Shown one piece after another: positions 23,171 to 31,851 of a stretch of 64,000 nt of DNA. The stretch's first letter is position 1; each line of letters begins with the position of its first letter. The notes under the pieces were generated by a model, which saw only the letters and a list, made by a program, of their open reading frames with translations, ran no database searches and was not told the DNA's origin. The DNA is from Zwartia panacis (lineage in GTDB: Bacteria > Pseudomonadota > Gammaproteobacteria > Burkholderiales > Burkholderiaceae_B). The stretch covers positions 1 to 64,000 of the forward strand of contig NZ_JAUHHF010000005.1 of assembly GCF_030410395.1 (NCBI RefSeq), given 5' to 3'. A program made the position numbers and the translations under genes.

Positions 23171-23809
23171 ATGACACAGAATATATTTTCACGTCTCGCA
23201 CTGATTATTTTTGCGATGGGTGCGATGTTTTTTTCAACTGCGGGTTTTTCGCAAAACGCGCCTGCTACAAAAGGTAAATTCATTGAGCTCACGCCAGCTC
23301 AACCAACAGAGCCAGGCAAGATCGAAGTATTGGAATTTTTCTCTTATGGTTGCGGACACTGTGCAGCGATTGAACCGCTGTTGGAAAAATGGATCAAAGC
23401 GCAATCTGCTGATGTCATAGTGAGAGGTGTACCCGTAGCATTCAATGCCAGTATGAAGCCGCTGCAGCGTCTGTATTATGCGCTCGAGGCGTTGAATCGC
23501 ATGGACTTGCATCCGAAAGTGTTCCAGGCGATCCATCAGGAAAAAAAGCGCTTATTTACCAAAGCAGAAATTAAAAGCTGGATCGCGACTCAGGGTGTAG
23601 ATCCTGAAAAGTTTGATGCGGCATTTGAGTCGTTTGGGGTGTCTTCCAAGACAGGTCGCGCGGACCAGCTCGTGACGGCTTATCGTATTCAAGGGACCCC
23701 GACAGTTTCCGTGGCTGGGCGGTTTGTGACCTCACCTTCAGAGGCGGGTGGTTATCAACAAACCCTGGATGTCGCGAGTGAGTTGATCCGTCAGGTGAGA
23801 GGCAAATAA
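23171..23809 (+). CDS. dsbA: Thiol:disulfide interchange protein DsbA
   Basis: DsbA oxidises cysteine pairs in proteins entering the periplasm. The 212-residue precursor has a signal peptide (about residues 1-27, ending GFSQNA). The thioredoxin-fold active site is CGHC in FFSYGCGHCAAIEP, and the cis-proline loop is GTPTVSVAGRF. An alpha-helical insertion lies between them. A bidirectional terminator at 23844-23871 closes the gene. Confidence 0.95.
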   Translation: MTQNIFSRLALIIFAMGAMFFSTAGFSQNAPATKGKFIELTPAQPTEPGKIEVLEFFSYGCGHCAAIEPLLEKWIKAQSADVIVRGVPVAFNASMKPLQRLYYALEALNRMDLHPKVFQAIHQEKKRLFTKAEIKSWIATQGVDPEKFDAAFESFGVSSKTGRADQLVTAYRIQGTPTVSVAGRFVTSPSEAGGYQQTLDVASELIRQVRGK

Positions 23810-23843
23810 TTTAATACCCGTATTGATCCAATGCTGATTAAAG

Positions 23844-23871
23844 AAAGCCCGCTGCGTAAACAGCGGGCTTT
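23844..23871. terminator. Bidirectional Rho-independent terminator between dsbA and the DUF1330 gene
   Basis: A perfect 11-bp stem, AAAGCCCGCTG / CAGCGGGCTTT, with a 6-base loop is followed by T-rich sequence on both strands. It lies between two convergent genes and would end both transcripts. Confidence 0.9.
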
Positions 23872-23875
23872 GTTC

Positions 23876-24178
23876 TTATGTTCCACGCATAATGTAAAAC
23901 GTATGAACGTGCGCGTATTTGTCGCGGTGAAGTTTAGCTTCTTGGTAGAGATCTGAATCGTAAAACGCCAAAGCGTCTTCGTAACGGTCAAATTCCAGCA
24001 AGACGCGTCGACGTTGATCATCGGGGCCGTTCTTGACCGTGACCTCGCCACCCCGCATCACAAAACGACCGTTAAACGCAGCAACAGCGGCGGTTGATCG
24101 GGGTTGGTAGTGTGCTTTGAAGTTGTCCATGTCATGGACCTCAAGCTCAACAAAAACATAGCCCTTATCTTTAGACAT
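23876..24178 (-). CDS. DUF1330 domain-containing protein
   Basis: This 100-residue cytosolic protein has a ferredoxin-like dimeric alpha+beta barrel fold, seen from GYVFVELEVHDMDNFKAHY and the RVLLEFDRYEDALAFYDS region. The family is widespread and of unknown function. The ATG at 24178 is preferred over the in-frame TTG three bases upstream, with a GAGGGG ribosome site. It starts 14 bases from the end of the cystathionine-lyase-like gene and may share its transcript. Confidence 0.85.
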   Translation of the reverse strand: MSKDKGYVFVELEVHDMDNFKAHYQPRSTAAVAAFNGRFVMRGGEVTVKNGPDDQRRRVLLEFDRYEDALAFYDSDLYQEAKLHRDKYAHVHTFYIMRGT

Positions 24179-24191
24179 CAAAGACCCCTCG

Positions 24192-25379
24192 TTATTTTTT
24201 GATTTTGGCTAACGCTTGCTTCAAGTCGGCGATCAAGTCGTCGACAGACTCAAGCCCAATATGCAAACGAATCAGAGCGTGTTCGTGATGTTTCCAGTGT
24301 TGATGTGAGGACAAGGTGCCGGGTTCGACCCATTGCACCAGACTTTCAAACCCACCCCAGGAAAAACCAATACCAAAGAGTTCGAGCGCATCGACAAAAG
24401 GCTTGGCCGCTTCTGGTGTGCAATTGAGCTCAATAGACAACATGCCATTGGAGCCTGTGCAGTCACGTTGCCATAGAGAATGGCCCGCGTCTTTATGCCA
24501 TGCAGGATGATAAATCTGTAATACTTCTGGTTGTGTATCCAGAAACTTGCAGACTTCGAGGGCGTTTCGGGCATGCTGAGGCATGCGAACGGCCATCGTT
24601 TTCACGCCGCGCAACGCGAGCCAGGCATCATCGGCGCTGACGGAGTTGCCCATCGCGTATTGTGCGGAATGAATGCGGGCGGCAAGCTTTTGATCTTTGA
24701 CGATAACAGCGCCGAGCATGACATCGGAGTGTCCGGAAATGTATTTCGTGCCAGCTACGATGGAGACGTCTGCACCGAGCATCAGCGGTCGGTAGATGTA
24801 CCCAGAACCCCATGTGTTATCGGTCGTGAGGATCAAGCCATGGGCCTTGGCCTGCGAGGCGAGCGCGGGCATGTCAAGCATTTCGTACAGCAACGACCCA
24901 GGTGACTCGACGTAGATCATTTTCGTATTGGGTTGAACCAGTTGCGCAATATCGTCGCGTTCTGCGGAAAAGTAGGTCACGGAAATACCAAAACCCTGGA
25001 GCAGTGCACGATCGAGATTTCGAACGGGGCCATAGACGCAGTCAGATACGAGCACATGGTCGCCGGTTTTCAACAGACCCAGAAAAGCGATATTGATGGC
25101 GGCCATGCCTGAGGGTGCGAGTACGCAATAACTGCCACCCTCGAGTTGCATGAATACGTCTTCGAGTGCGCGGTGTGTGTCCATGCCCGAGCGACCATAC
25201 GTAATGGCCCGCTCTCCAGCCAGACGACGCGTCATGGCGCGATCAAGTGCGGCCAGGTTTTCAAAGCGGACCGTGCTGGTGCGCATGGAGGGCAGGCTGA
25301 CCGGCGCGGTGCCTGTCTCGGGGTCGAAGGGGGCGCTACCGATATGGAGGAGTCGGGTATCAAGGTGATGTGTAGTCAA
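24192..25379 (-). CDS. metC: Cystathionine beta-lyase / Cys-Met metabolism PLP enzyme
   Basis: This 395-residue enzyme of the Cys/Met metabolism family most resembles MetC, which splits cystathionine to homocysteine, pyruvate and ammonia. Marks are GSAPFDPETGTAPVSLP, YGRSGMDTHRALE, the cofactor site TDNTWGSGY and the PLP-lysine motif AGTKYISGHSD. I place the start at the TTG at 25379, 11 bases after the upstream stop with AAAGGA just before it. An ATG at 25418 lies inside the upstream gene and would add 13 residues. It is co-directional and almost contiguous with the metallo-hydrolase gene. Other members of this family act on methionine or S-substituted cysteines, so the substrate is not certain. 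Confidence 0.83.
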   Translation of the reverse strand: MTTHHLDTRLLHIGSAPFDPETGTAPVSLPSMRTSTVRFENLAALDRAMTRRLAGERAITYGRSGMDTHRALEDVFMQLEGGSYCVLAPSGMAAINIAFLGLLKTGDHVLVSDCVYGPVRNLDRALLQGFGISVTYFSAERDDIAQLVQPNTKMIYVESPGSLLYEMLDMPALASQAKAHGLILTTDNTWGSGYIYRPLMLGADVSIVAGTKYISGHSDVMLGAVIVKDQKLAARIHSAQYAMGNSVSADDAWLALRGVKTMAVRMPQHARNALEVCKFLDTQPEVLQIYHPAWHKDAGHSLWQRDCTGSNGMLSIELNCTPEAAKPFVDALELFGIGFSWGGFESLVQWVEPGTLSSHQHWKHHEHALIRLHIGLESVDDLIADLKQALAKIKK

Positions 25380-25389
25380 GACGCGTCCT

Positions 25390-26448
25390 TTATGTTCTGA
25401 CGAAACGGATAATGCCATCTGCGCAAAGTTCACGAGAAAGCTTGCCCTCGAAATATAGAGCATGTAAATGCGCGATGGCTTCGCCCATTGCAAATGTCGT
25501 TTGATGCAAGTCTAGCTTACGCTTGAAAAGAACGGGCAGGATATCGGTTGTCGATTGAGGTGTGACACAGGCTTCAAGGACTTCGGCGAGTCGTTCGGCA
25601 TGATGCTCGTGTTGCTGGGCGATGCGTTCGTGCAAACCTTTGAAGGGTTTGCCGTGCGAGGGCAAAATCAGCGTGTCGGCCGGAAGATGGTTAAAGTTGT
25701 CCAGTGAGTTTAGATAAAGTGGTAGCGGGTTGCCCAGTGGTTCGTAGTCGAAGACACTGACATTGGTTGAAATGCGCGGGAGGACCATATCACCAGAAAT
25801 CAGCACATTCTTATCCGGGCAGAAAAGTGAAATGTGTTCGGGCGCATGTCCGTATCCTACGATGGCCTGCCAGTCGTGTCCGCCGATCTTTAATTTTTGT
25901 CCATCAAGGATGCGCGCGTATGAGGTTGGCATTTCGGGTACTAAGCTGGGGTAGTAGGATGCGCGGGCACGGATTTGTGCTAGTGCTTCGGGGTCCGTCA
26001 TGCCGTGACGACCCAGATGCTGTGCGGCGCTCTCTCCTCCTGTGCCACCATTGCTTTGTCCCATGGACCAGAGTTTGGCGGTTGTATAGTCCGTCATGCT
26101 CATGGTGAGTGGTACATCCCACTTTTTGCAAAGCCAACTTGCCAGGCCGACGTGATCAGGGTGCATGTGTGTCACCACGACGCGCAGCACTGGCAAGCCC
26201 TCCAGTTGCGTTGCAAAGATCTCTTCCCAAAGCGTCTTGACCTCGTCACGGCTGATGCCACAGTCGACAATGGTCCAGCCTTCTTTGCCATCGATTTTGT
26301 CGCGTAAAAGCCAGAGATTGATATGGTCAAGCGCAAAAGGTAATGGCATGCGGATCCAGCGCACACCCGATGCGAGCTCCATAGTTTTGCCGGGACCGGG
26401 CATAGTGTCTGCAAACGGATATTGCAGCTGATGCTCGAGTGGGTTCAT
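25390..26448 (-). CDS. MBL-fold metallo-hydrolase
   Basis: The 352-residue protein has the metallo-beta-lactamase zinc motif THMHPDHVGLASWL and later ligands in GYGHAPEHISLF, ISGDMVLP and LPSHGKPFKGLHERI. A C-terminal helical extension fits the LACTB2/glyoxalase-II-like subgroup. Its substrate could be a thioester or lactone, but that is a guess. The gene starts 78 bases from the divergent MerR-type regulator, and an operator (26493-26509) lies between them, so it is probably controlled by that regulator together with the metC-like gene behind it. Confidence 0.82.
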   Translation of the reverse strand: MNPLEHQLQYPFADTMPGPGKTMELASGVRWIRMPLPFALDHINLWLLRDKIDGKEGWTIVDCGISRDEVKTLWEEIFATQLEGLPVLRVVVTHMHPDHVGLASWLCKKWDVPLTMSMTDYTTAKLWSMGQSNGGTGGESAAQHLGRHGMTDPEALAQIRARASYYPSLVPEMPTSYARILDGQKLKIGGHDWQAIVGYGHAPEHISLFCPDKNVLISGDMVLPRISTNVSVFDYEPLGNPLPLYLNSLDNFNHLPADTLILPSHGKPFKGLHERIAQQHEHHAERLAEVLEACVTPQSTTDILPVLFKRKLDLHQTTFAMGEAIAHLHALYFEGKLSRELCADGIIRFVRT

Positions 26449-26492
26449 GTTTTGATATCTCCAAGCTTGACGGTTTCTTCAAGCCATCATAA

Positions 26493-26509
26493 TTTACGTT
26501 TACGTAAAC
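26493..26509. promoter_or_regulatory. Operator 1, between the metallo-hydrolase and the MerR-type regulator
   Basis: TTTACGTTTACGTAAAC contains the dyad GTTTACGTAAAC, the same core as the 24-bp palindrome at 26935-26958. It sits 17 bases before the regulator start and 45 bases before the divergent metallo-hydrolase start, in position to control both. The likely binder is the LiuR-type protein encoded at 26526. Confidence 0.78.
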
Positions 26510-26525
26510 TGCTATCGCAAACACC

Positions 26526-26906
26526 ATGACCCCACCGACCTGGACGATTTCGGATCTGTCTAAAGAGTTTGACATTACGCCGCGTACGATTCGGTTTTAT
26601 GAGGATCACGGCATCCTGAATCCGGCACGGGAGGGAAATAAGCGTATTTATGTGGCGCGTGACCGCACCAGGCTGAAGCTCGCATTGCGGGGTAAAAGGC
26701 TGGGATTCACGCTTTCAGCGATCCGCGAGCTGGTGGATATGTACGAAGGACCGAGAGATACAGTGCCTCAGCTTAAGCATTACTTGTCGGTCCTGGAGAG
26801 TCAGCGGGCGAGTCTCGAGCAGCAGCGCGTGGATCTGGAGGAGACATTGGCCGAAATTGTGCAGCAGCAGCGGCAATGTGAGGTATTGCTTAAGGCTAAA
26901 AAGTGA
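26526..26906 (+). CDS. liuR: MerR-family transcriptional regulator, LiuR type
   Basis: This 126-residue regulator has an N-terminal winged helix (WTISDLSKEFDITPRTIRFY, EDHGILNPAREGNKRIY), the sequence RDRTRLKLALRGKRLGF typical of LiuR, and a C-terminal coiled-coil dimerisation helix. It has no cysteine-rich metal site. LiuR represses or controls branched-chain amino acid and leucine degradation genes in beta- and gammaproteobacteria. The next two genes encode a methylcrotonyl-CoA carboxylase, which fits. Palindromic operators lie on both sides of the gene. Confidence 0.87.
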   Translation: MTPPTWTISDLSKEFDITPRTIRFYEDHGILNPAREGNKRIYVARDRTRLKLALRGKRLGFTLSAIRELVDMYEGPRDTVPQLKHYLSVLESQRASLEQQRVDLEETLAEIVQQQRQCEVLLKAKK

Positions 26907-26934
26907 CTATCAGGGCACGTTGCTTTATATTAGT

Positions 26935-26994
26935 ATTGACGTTTACGTAAACGTCAATTTAATCTTCAATACATACGGCTATGCAAACGTAAAC
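26935..26994. promoter_or_regulatory. Operators 2 and 3 upstream of the carboxylase genes
   Basis: A perfect 24-bp palindrome at 26935-26958 has the core GACGTTTACGTAAACGTC; it includes a -35-like TTGACG at its left edge and is followed by a -10-like TTTAAT at 26958-26963. A third copy of the half-site, GCAAACGTAAAC, lies at 26983-26994, 17 bases before the liuB start. The three sites around liuR share the element GTTTACG/CGTAAAC. MerR proteins commonly bind between -35 and -10, which this layout allows. Confidence 0.8.
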
Positions 26995-27011
26995 TTAATG
27001 AGAGCACAGAG

Positions 27012-28619
27012 ATGCCAATTATCGAGTCGAAAATCAATGGTCGATCGGCCGAGTTTGCGAACAATGCCAGTGCGATGCGTGAAAAGGTATTCGAACTCAA
27101 GGCAGTGCTGGAAAAAATTGCGCAAGGTGGTCCAGAGGCCGCGCGGCAAAAACATATTGCAAGAGGAAAGTTACTGCCACGCGAGCGTGTCGAGCAATTG
27201 CTGGACCCGGGCACGCCTTTTTTGGAGCTTTCTGCGCTTGCGGCATATGGCATGTATGACGACGATGCACCCGCTGCGGGCATCATTACAGGCATAGGAC
27301 GCGTCTCGGGCATAGAGTGTGTGATTGTTTGCAACGACGCGACGGTAAAAGGGGGTACGTATTACCCGATGACCGTCAAAAAACATCTTCGTGCCCAAGA
27401 GATCGCGGCACAAAATCACTTGCCATGCATTTATCTCGTGGACTCAGGAGGCGCAAACCTGCCACAACAAGAGGATGTCTTTGCGGATCGTGAGCACTTC
27501 GGGCGGATATTTTTTAATCAAGCCAACATGTCGGCTCAAGGCATCGCACAAATCGCAGTCGTCATGGGCTCATGCACGGCGGGCGGTGCCTATGTGCCTG
27601 CAATGAGCGACGAGTCCATCATCGTCCGCGAACAGGGGACAATATTTTTAGGTGGCCCACCGCTCGTGAAGGCAGCAACAGGCGAACAGGTCTCGGCCGA
27701 AGACTTGGGTGGCGGAGATGTCCATACAAGGTTGTCTGGTGTGGCAGATCATTTGGCCATCAACGATCATCATGCCTTGCAACTCGCGCGCAAAGCAGTG
27801 AGTCATCTGAATCGACAAAAGCCGCAACAGCTAGCATTGCGGGAAACGCGTGAGCCTCTCTACGATCCGGAGGAGCTCAATGGCATCGTACCTGCGGATA
27901 CACGTAAATCCTATGATGTCAGGGAGATCATTGCGCGACTGGTGGATGGTTCGGAGTTTGATGAGTTTAAAGCGCGTTATGGCACAACATTGGTAACAGG
28001 ATTTGCGCATCTCCAAGGCATGCCTGTTGGAATCATTGCGAATAACGGCATTCTGTTTTCAGAGTCGGCGCAAAAGGGTGCGCATTTCATAGAACTTTGT
28101 GCGCAAAGAAAAATTCCGCTTATTTTCTTGCAAAACATCACGGGTTTTATGGTGGGTCGTAAATACGAAAATGAAGGAATCGCTCGCCATGGGGCCAAAC
28201 TTGTCACGGCAGTCGCGACAGCTGCAGTACCGAAATTCACAGTCATTATTGGCGGATCTTTTGGTGCGGGAAATTATGGAATGTGCGGCCGAGCGTATTC
28301 TCCAAGATTTCTCTTTATGTGGCCTAACGCCCGTATCTCGGTCATGGGAGGCGAACAGGCAGCCAGCGTCTTGGCGACGATACGGCGAGATGGTGTGGAG
28401 GCGAAAGGAGGCGTGTGGACGATCGAGCAAGAGCAGGCCTTCAAAGCACCGATACTCGAGCAGTTCGAAAGAGAAGGACATCCTTTCTACGCCAGCGCAA
28501 GGCTCTGGGATGATGGTGTGATTCAGCCCTCGGACACACGTCGAATTTTAGGACTCAGCTTGTCAGCGGCGCTCAATGCTGTGATCCCGGATACACGCTT
28601 TGGCGTGTTTCGTATGTAA
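27012..28619 (+). CDS. liuB: 3-methylcrotonyl-CoA carboxylase, carboxyltransferase (beta) subunit
   Basis: This 535-residue biotin-dependent carboxyltransferase transfers CO2 from carboxybiotin to 3-methylcrotonyl-CoA in leucine breakdown. Family marks are [20 protein letters not shown], the sequence [15 protein letters not shown], and [18 protein letters not shown]. The second crotonase-fold half includes [16 protein letters not shown]. The sequence fits the MCC branch better than propionyl- or acetyl-CoA carboxylases; geranyl-CoA carboxylase is a less likely alternative. The biotin carboxylase subunit follows after 21 bases. The usual partners liuA, liuC and liuE are not in this cluster. 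Confidence 0.92.
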   Translation: MPIIESKINGRSAEFANNASAMREKVFELKAVLEKIAQGGPEAARQKHIARGKLLPRERVEQLLDPGTPFLELSALAAYGMYDDDAPAAGIITGIGRVSGIECVIVCNDATVKGGTYYPMTVKKHLRAQEIAAQNHLPCIYLVDSGGANLPQQEDVFADREHFGRIFFNQANMSAQGIAQIAVVMGSCTAGGAYVPAMSDESIIVREQGTIFLGGPPLVKAATGEQVSAEDLGGGDVHTRLSGVADHLAINDHHALQLARKAVSHLNRQKPQQLALRETREPLYDPEELNGIVPADTRKSYDVREIIARLVDGSEFDEFKARYGTTLVTGFAHLQGMPVGIIANNGILFSESAQKGAHFIELCAQRKIPLIFLQNITGFMVGRKYENEGIARHGAKLVTAVATAAVPKFTVIIGGSFGAGNYGMCGRAYSPRFLFMWPNARISVMGGEQAASVLATIRRDGVEAKGGVWTIEQEQAFKAPILEQFEREGHPFYASARLWDDGVIQPSDTRRILGLSLSAALNAVIPDTRFGVFRM

Positions 28620-28640
28620 AGGCTTGAACAGGAATATAAA

Positions 28641-30659
28641 GTGTTTAAAACAATACTGATCGCCAATCGCGGTGAAATAGCCTGTCGAGTCGCAGCGACT
28701 GCACGCAAGCTTGGCATGAAGACCATCGCCGTCTATTCGGATGCTGATGCGAATGCAAAACATGTGACGAGTTGTGACGTCGCAGTTCGAATTGGTGAAG
28801 CGAGTGTTCAGCAAAGTTATCTGAAGGGCGAGACAATCCTTGAGGTTGCGCAACGATTTGGTGCGCAGGCGATTCATCCAGGATATGGATTTTTGTCTGA
28901 GAACGAGACATTTGCGCAGGCATGTACGCATGCTGGCGTCACGTTTATCGGACCACCTGCATCCGCGATTGCAGCAATGGGAAGTAAGTCGGCAGCAAAA
29001 AATCTGATGGCACAAGCCGGAGTACCACTTGTACCTGGTTATCACGGAGAGAATCAGGAGCCTGGATTTTTACAGCAGCAGGCGGATGCGATCGGATATC
29101 CCGTATTGATTAAAGCGAGCGCGGGTGGTGGAGGAAAAGGGATGCGCGTCGTGGAGTCTCCCGAGGACTTCAGTGCTGCGCTGCTTTCGTGTCAGAGAGA
29201 AGCAAAGGCGAGCTTTGGTGACGAGCGTGTCTTGATCGAGCGTTATTTGCAAAAACCGAGACATATTGAAATCCAAGTATTTGCCGATACTCAAGGCAAT
29301 TGCATTTATTTATTTGAAAGAGATTGTTCCATTCAGCGTCGACATCAAAAGGTGATCGAGGAAGCACCTGCGCCAAATATGGATCCAGAGATGCGACTCG
29401 CGATGGGCGAGGCCGCGGTGGCTGCTGCTCAGGCGGTGGGGTATGTGGGTGCCGGGACGGTTGAATTTATCGTCGAGCCTGATGGTCGGTTTTATTTCAT
29501 GGAGATGAATACGCGCTTGCAAGTTGAACATCCCGTAACTGAGATGATTACCGGGATTGATCTGGTGGAGTGGCAGCTGCTGATCGCCGCTGGTGAGCGA
29601 TTGCCATTGACGCAAGAGCAACTTCCAATGTCGGGCCATTCCATTGAGGCGCGGCTCTATGCGGAAAATGCAGAGAATGGGTTTTTGCCTTCAGTGGGTC
29701 GTCTCTCGCATCTGCAATTACCCGAGCATGTTGAGTTTACGAACGGGAATATCCGCGTGGATGGGGGGGTGCGCTGTGGCGATGAGATCTCTCCTTATTA
29801 TGATCCGATGATCGCGAAACTCATTGTGTGGGGCGCTACGCGCGAGCAAGCACGATTCCGTATGCAGCAGGCACTCGCAGAAACGCAAATTACGGGGGTG
29901 CACACAAACGTCAATTTTCTTTCCAGACTGATTGCAGACGATTCGTTTGCGCAAGCAGATCTTGATACTGGTTTTATCGAGAGAAGGCGCGACACATTGT
30001 TTCCGTTCGGCCAAACCCGATCAGATCATGTGTGTGCGGCTGCGGTGTTAGCGGTCTTGTCCGAGGAGTCCTTCAGCGCGGCATCGCAGCCATCCAGATC
30101 GCGTGCTTCAGTCGACCCTTGGGCCATTCAGGATGGATGGCGGCTAAGCGGGGTATATCGCCGTCAATTTATCTGGTTGGATGGTGATACACGTACACAG
30201 GTTTTTTACATATGCGACACGGGTAAGGAAAGACTTGAATTTGAGGGATGCTTACGCGATTTATCGTGGACAGCCCAGCGTATGCCAAGTGGTGCATGCC
30301 AGCTGACATATGTGCTCAATGGCGTGCGTCGAACGGCCACTGTTCAGAAGCAGGGTGAGCGTATCGATGTGTTTGTGGAAGGCACGCATACGGTGCTCTG
30401 CTTACAAGACCCCCTCAGGCAGGCCTTGCAGGGCGAGTCGCATCTAACTGGGGGCCTGACGGCACCCATGCCAGGGAAAATAATTGCTGTGCACGTGAAA
30501 GCAGGTCAGAAAGTGAAACAGGGTGATGCACTGTTAGTGATGGAAGCCATGAAGATGGAGCATGCAGTCATCGCCCCTAGCGAGGGTGTCGTCAAAGAGG
30601 TGTTTTTTAGCGTGGGCGAGCAAGTCAGCGAGGGTGTGGCGCTTATTGGGTTGGAGTAA
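28641..30659 (+). CDS. liuD: 3-methylcrotonyl-CoA carboxylase, biotin-carrying (alpha) subunit
   Basis: This 672-residue subunit has a biotin carboxylase domain (about 1-450: ILIANRGEIACRVAATA, ATP-binding loop KASAGGGGKGMRV, catalytic region EMNTRLQVEHPVTE). The BT domain typical of MCC follows, then a C-terminal biotinyl domain with the biotin-lysine motif VMEAMKMEH (about residue 635). It starts with GTG at 28641 after an AGGA ribosome site. Together with the beta subunit it forms the complete MCC holoenzyme. Confidence 0.93.
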   Translation: MFKTILIANRGEIACRVAATARKLGMKTIAVYSDADANAKHVTSCDVAVRIGEASVQQSYLKGETILEVAQRFGAQAIHPGYGFLSENETFAQACTHAGVTFIGPPASAIAAMGSKSAAKNLMAQAGVPLVPGYHGENQEPGFLQQQADAIGYPVLIKASAGGGGKGMRVVESPEDFSAALLSCQREAKASFGDERVLIERYLQKPRHIEIQVFADTQGNCIYLFERDCSIQRRHQKVIEEAPAPNMDPEMRLAMGEAAVAAAQAVGYVGAGTVEFIVEPDGRFYFMEMNTRLQVEHPVTEMITGIDLVEWQLLIAAGERLPLTQEQLPMSGHSIEARLYAENAENGFLPSVGRLSHLQLPEHVEFTNGNIRVDGGVRCGDEISPYYDPMIAKLIVWGATREQARFRMQQALAETQITGVHTNVNFLSRLIADDSFAQADLDTGFIERRRDTLFPFGQTRSDHVCAAAVLAVLSEESFSAASQPSRSRASVDPWAIQDGWRLSGVYRRQFIWLDGDTRTQVFYICDTGKERLEFEGCLRDLSWTAQRMPSGACQLTYVLNGVRRTATVQKQGERIDVFVEGTHTVLCLQDPLRQALQGESHLTGGLTAPMPGKIIAVHVKAGQKVKQGDALLVMEAMKMEHAVIAPSEGVVKEVFFSVGEQVSEGVALIGLE

Positions 30660-30714
30660 GGTGCAAATTTGTTGCAGTTAATTACAATCAATCAGCAAAA
30701 GTACCAGTTAAACT

Positions 30715-30726
30715 GACAACGTTGTC
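30715..30726. promoter_or_regulatory. 12-bp palindrome upstream of the TAXI binding-protein gene
   Basis: GACAACGTTGTC is a perfect dyad 30 bases before the start of the solute-binding protein gene, with a TACAAT -10-like hexamer at 30683-30688. It could be an operator, but I know of no matching regulator and such short palindromes occur by chance. Confidence 0.35.
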
Positions 30727-30755
30727 GTCCGATTATCTAATCAGGGAGTAACGCG

Positions 30756-31718
30756 ATGTTCTTAAAATCTCTAGCCAAAGTTTTAGGTGCTGTGGCACTT
30801 GTTGCGACCGTTGCAGCGCCAGCCCAGGCCCAGCAGTTTTTCCGTATTGGTACCGGCGGCACAGCAGGTACTTACTACCCAGTGGGCGGAATGATCGCCA
30901 ATCTTGTGACCCAGCCCGGAAAACTGATCGCTTCTGCGGTGGCCAGCAACGGTTCCGTTGCAAACGTGAACGGTATTATGGGTGGCTCACTTGAGTCGGG
31001 TTTCAGCCAGTCGGATGTCGCGTACTGGGCGTATTCTGGAACGGGTACGTTTGCCGGAAAACCCAAGGCCACGGATTTGCGACTGATCGCAACGCTCTAT
31101 CCTGAAAGTATCCATCTTGTCGCCCGTAAAGGTTCAGGGATCAAGTCTGTCGCCGATCTGCGTGGCAAGCGTGTGTCCATGGATGAACCAGGTTCTGGCA
31201 CATTGGTCGATGTGCGTTTGATTATGGGCGCTTTTGGCATGACCGACAAAGATGTCAAAGCCGAATATATGAAGCCCAATCAGGCGGGTGAAAAATTGAA
31301 AGACGGTGGTTTGGACGCCTTCTTCATCGTGGCAGGTGCTCCTGTGGCAGCAGTCGCTGAGCTTGTCTCCAGTGGTGCGGGTGTTGAGCTGGTACCGATC
31401 GCAGGCCCAGAGATCGATAAGTTGCGCGAATCGCAGCGCTTTTTTACGCCTGACGTGATCCCCGCAGGTACGTATCAGGGCGTGGGTGAAGTCAAGACTA
31501 TCGCTGTGAATGCTCAGTGGATTACCTCTGCCAAGCAACCCGAAGCTGTCGTGTATGAGATCGTGAAAGCAGTCTACTCAGATGCCGCACAAAAGGCTCT
31601 GGCAGCCGGTCACTCCAAAGGCAAGCTGATTACTCTTTCCAATGCTGTGATGGGCGCTGGTATTCCCTTCCATCCAGGTGCGGAAAAGTTTTATAAAGAA
31701 AAAGGTTTGTTGAAGTAA
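30756..31718 (+). CDS. TAXI-family TRAP transporter solute-binding protein
   Basis: This 320-residue precursor has a signal peptide (about residues 1-25, ending APAQAQ) and the family opening FFRIGTGGTAGTYYPVGGMI. Further marks are GKRVSMDEPGSGT and the C-terminal GIPFHPGAEKFYKEKGLLK. TAXI proteins capture organic acids such as glutamate or 2-oxoglutarate in the periplasm for a TRAP permease. The permease gene follows after a terminator-like hairpin. The ligand cannot be deduced. Confidence 0.93.
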   Translation: MFLKSLAKVLGAVALVATVAAPAQAQQFFRIGTGGTAGTYYPVGGMIANLVTQPGKLIASAVASNGSVANVNGIMGGSLESGFSQSDVAYWAYSGTGTFAGKPKATDLRLIATLYPESIHLVARKGSGIKSVADLRGKRVSMDEPGSGTLVDVRLIMGAFGMTDKDVKAEYMKPNQAGEKLKDGGLDAFFIVAGAPVAAVAELVSSGAGVELVPIAGPEIDKLRESQRFFTPDVIPAGTYQGVGEVKTIAVNAQWITSAKQPEAVVYEIVKAVYSDAAQKALAAGHSKGKLITLSNAVMGAGIPFHPGAEKFYKEKGLLK

Positions 31719-31776
31719 AGGCCACGGCGTCATGAGCCCGATACTCGCGACGCCCACGGTTGAGTATGGAGTGCTG

Positions 31777-31816
31777 AAGGCGGTGAGCGCGAAAGCGAAG
31801 CACCGCCTTTATTTTT
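31777..31816 (+). terminator. Intercistronic terminator-like hairpin
   Basis: AAGGCGGTG pairs perfectly with CACCGCCTT across a 15-base loop, and TATTTTT follows. Because it lies between the binding-protein gene and its permease gene, it probably lets only part of transcription continue, or stabilises the upstream mRNA, giving an excess of binding protein over membrane component. Confidence 0.85.
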
Positions 31817-31851
31817 GATCAAAGTGATCATTCGTTTATGAAGAGTCTGCT

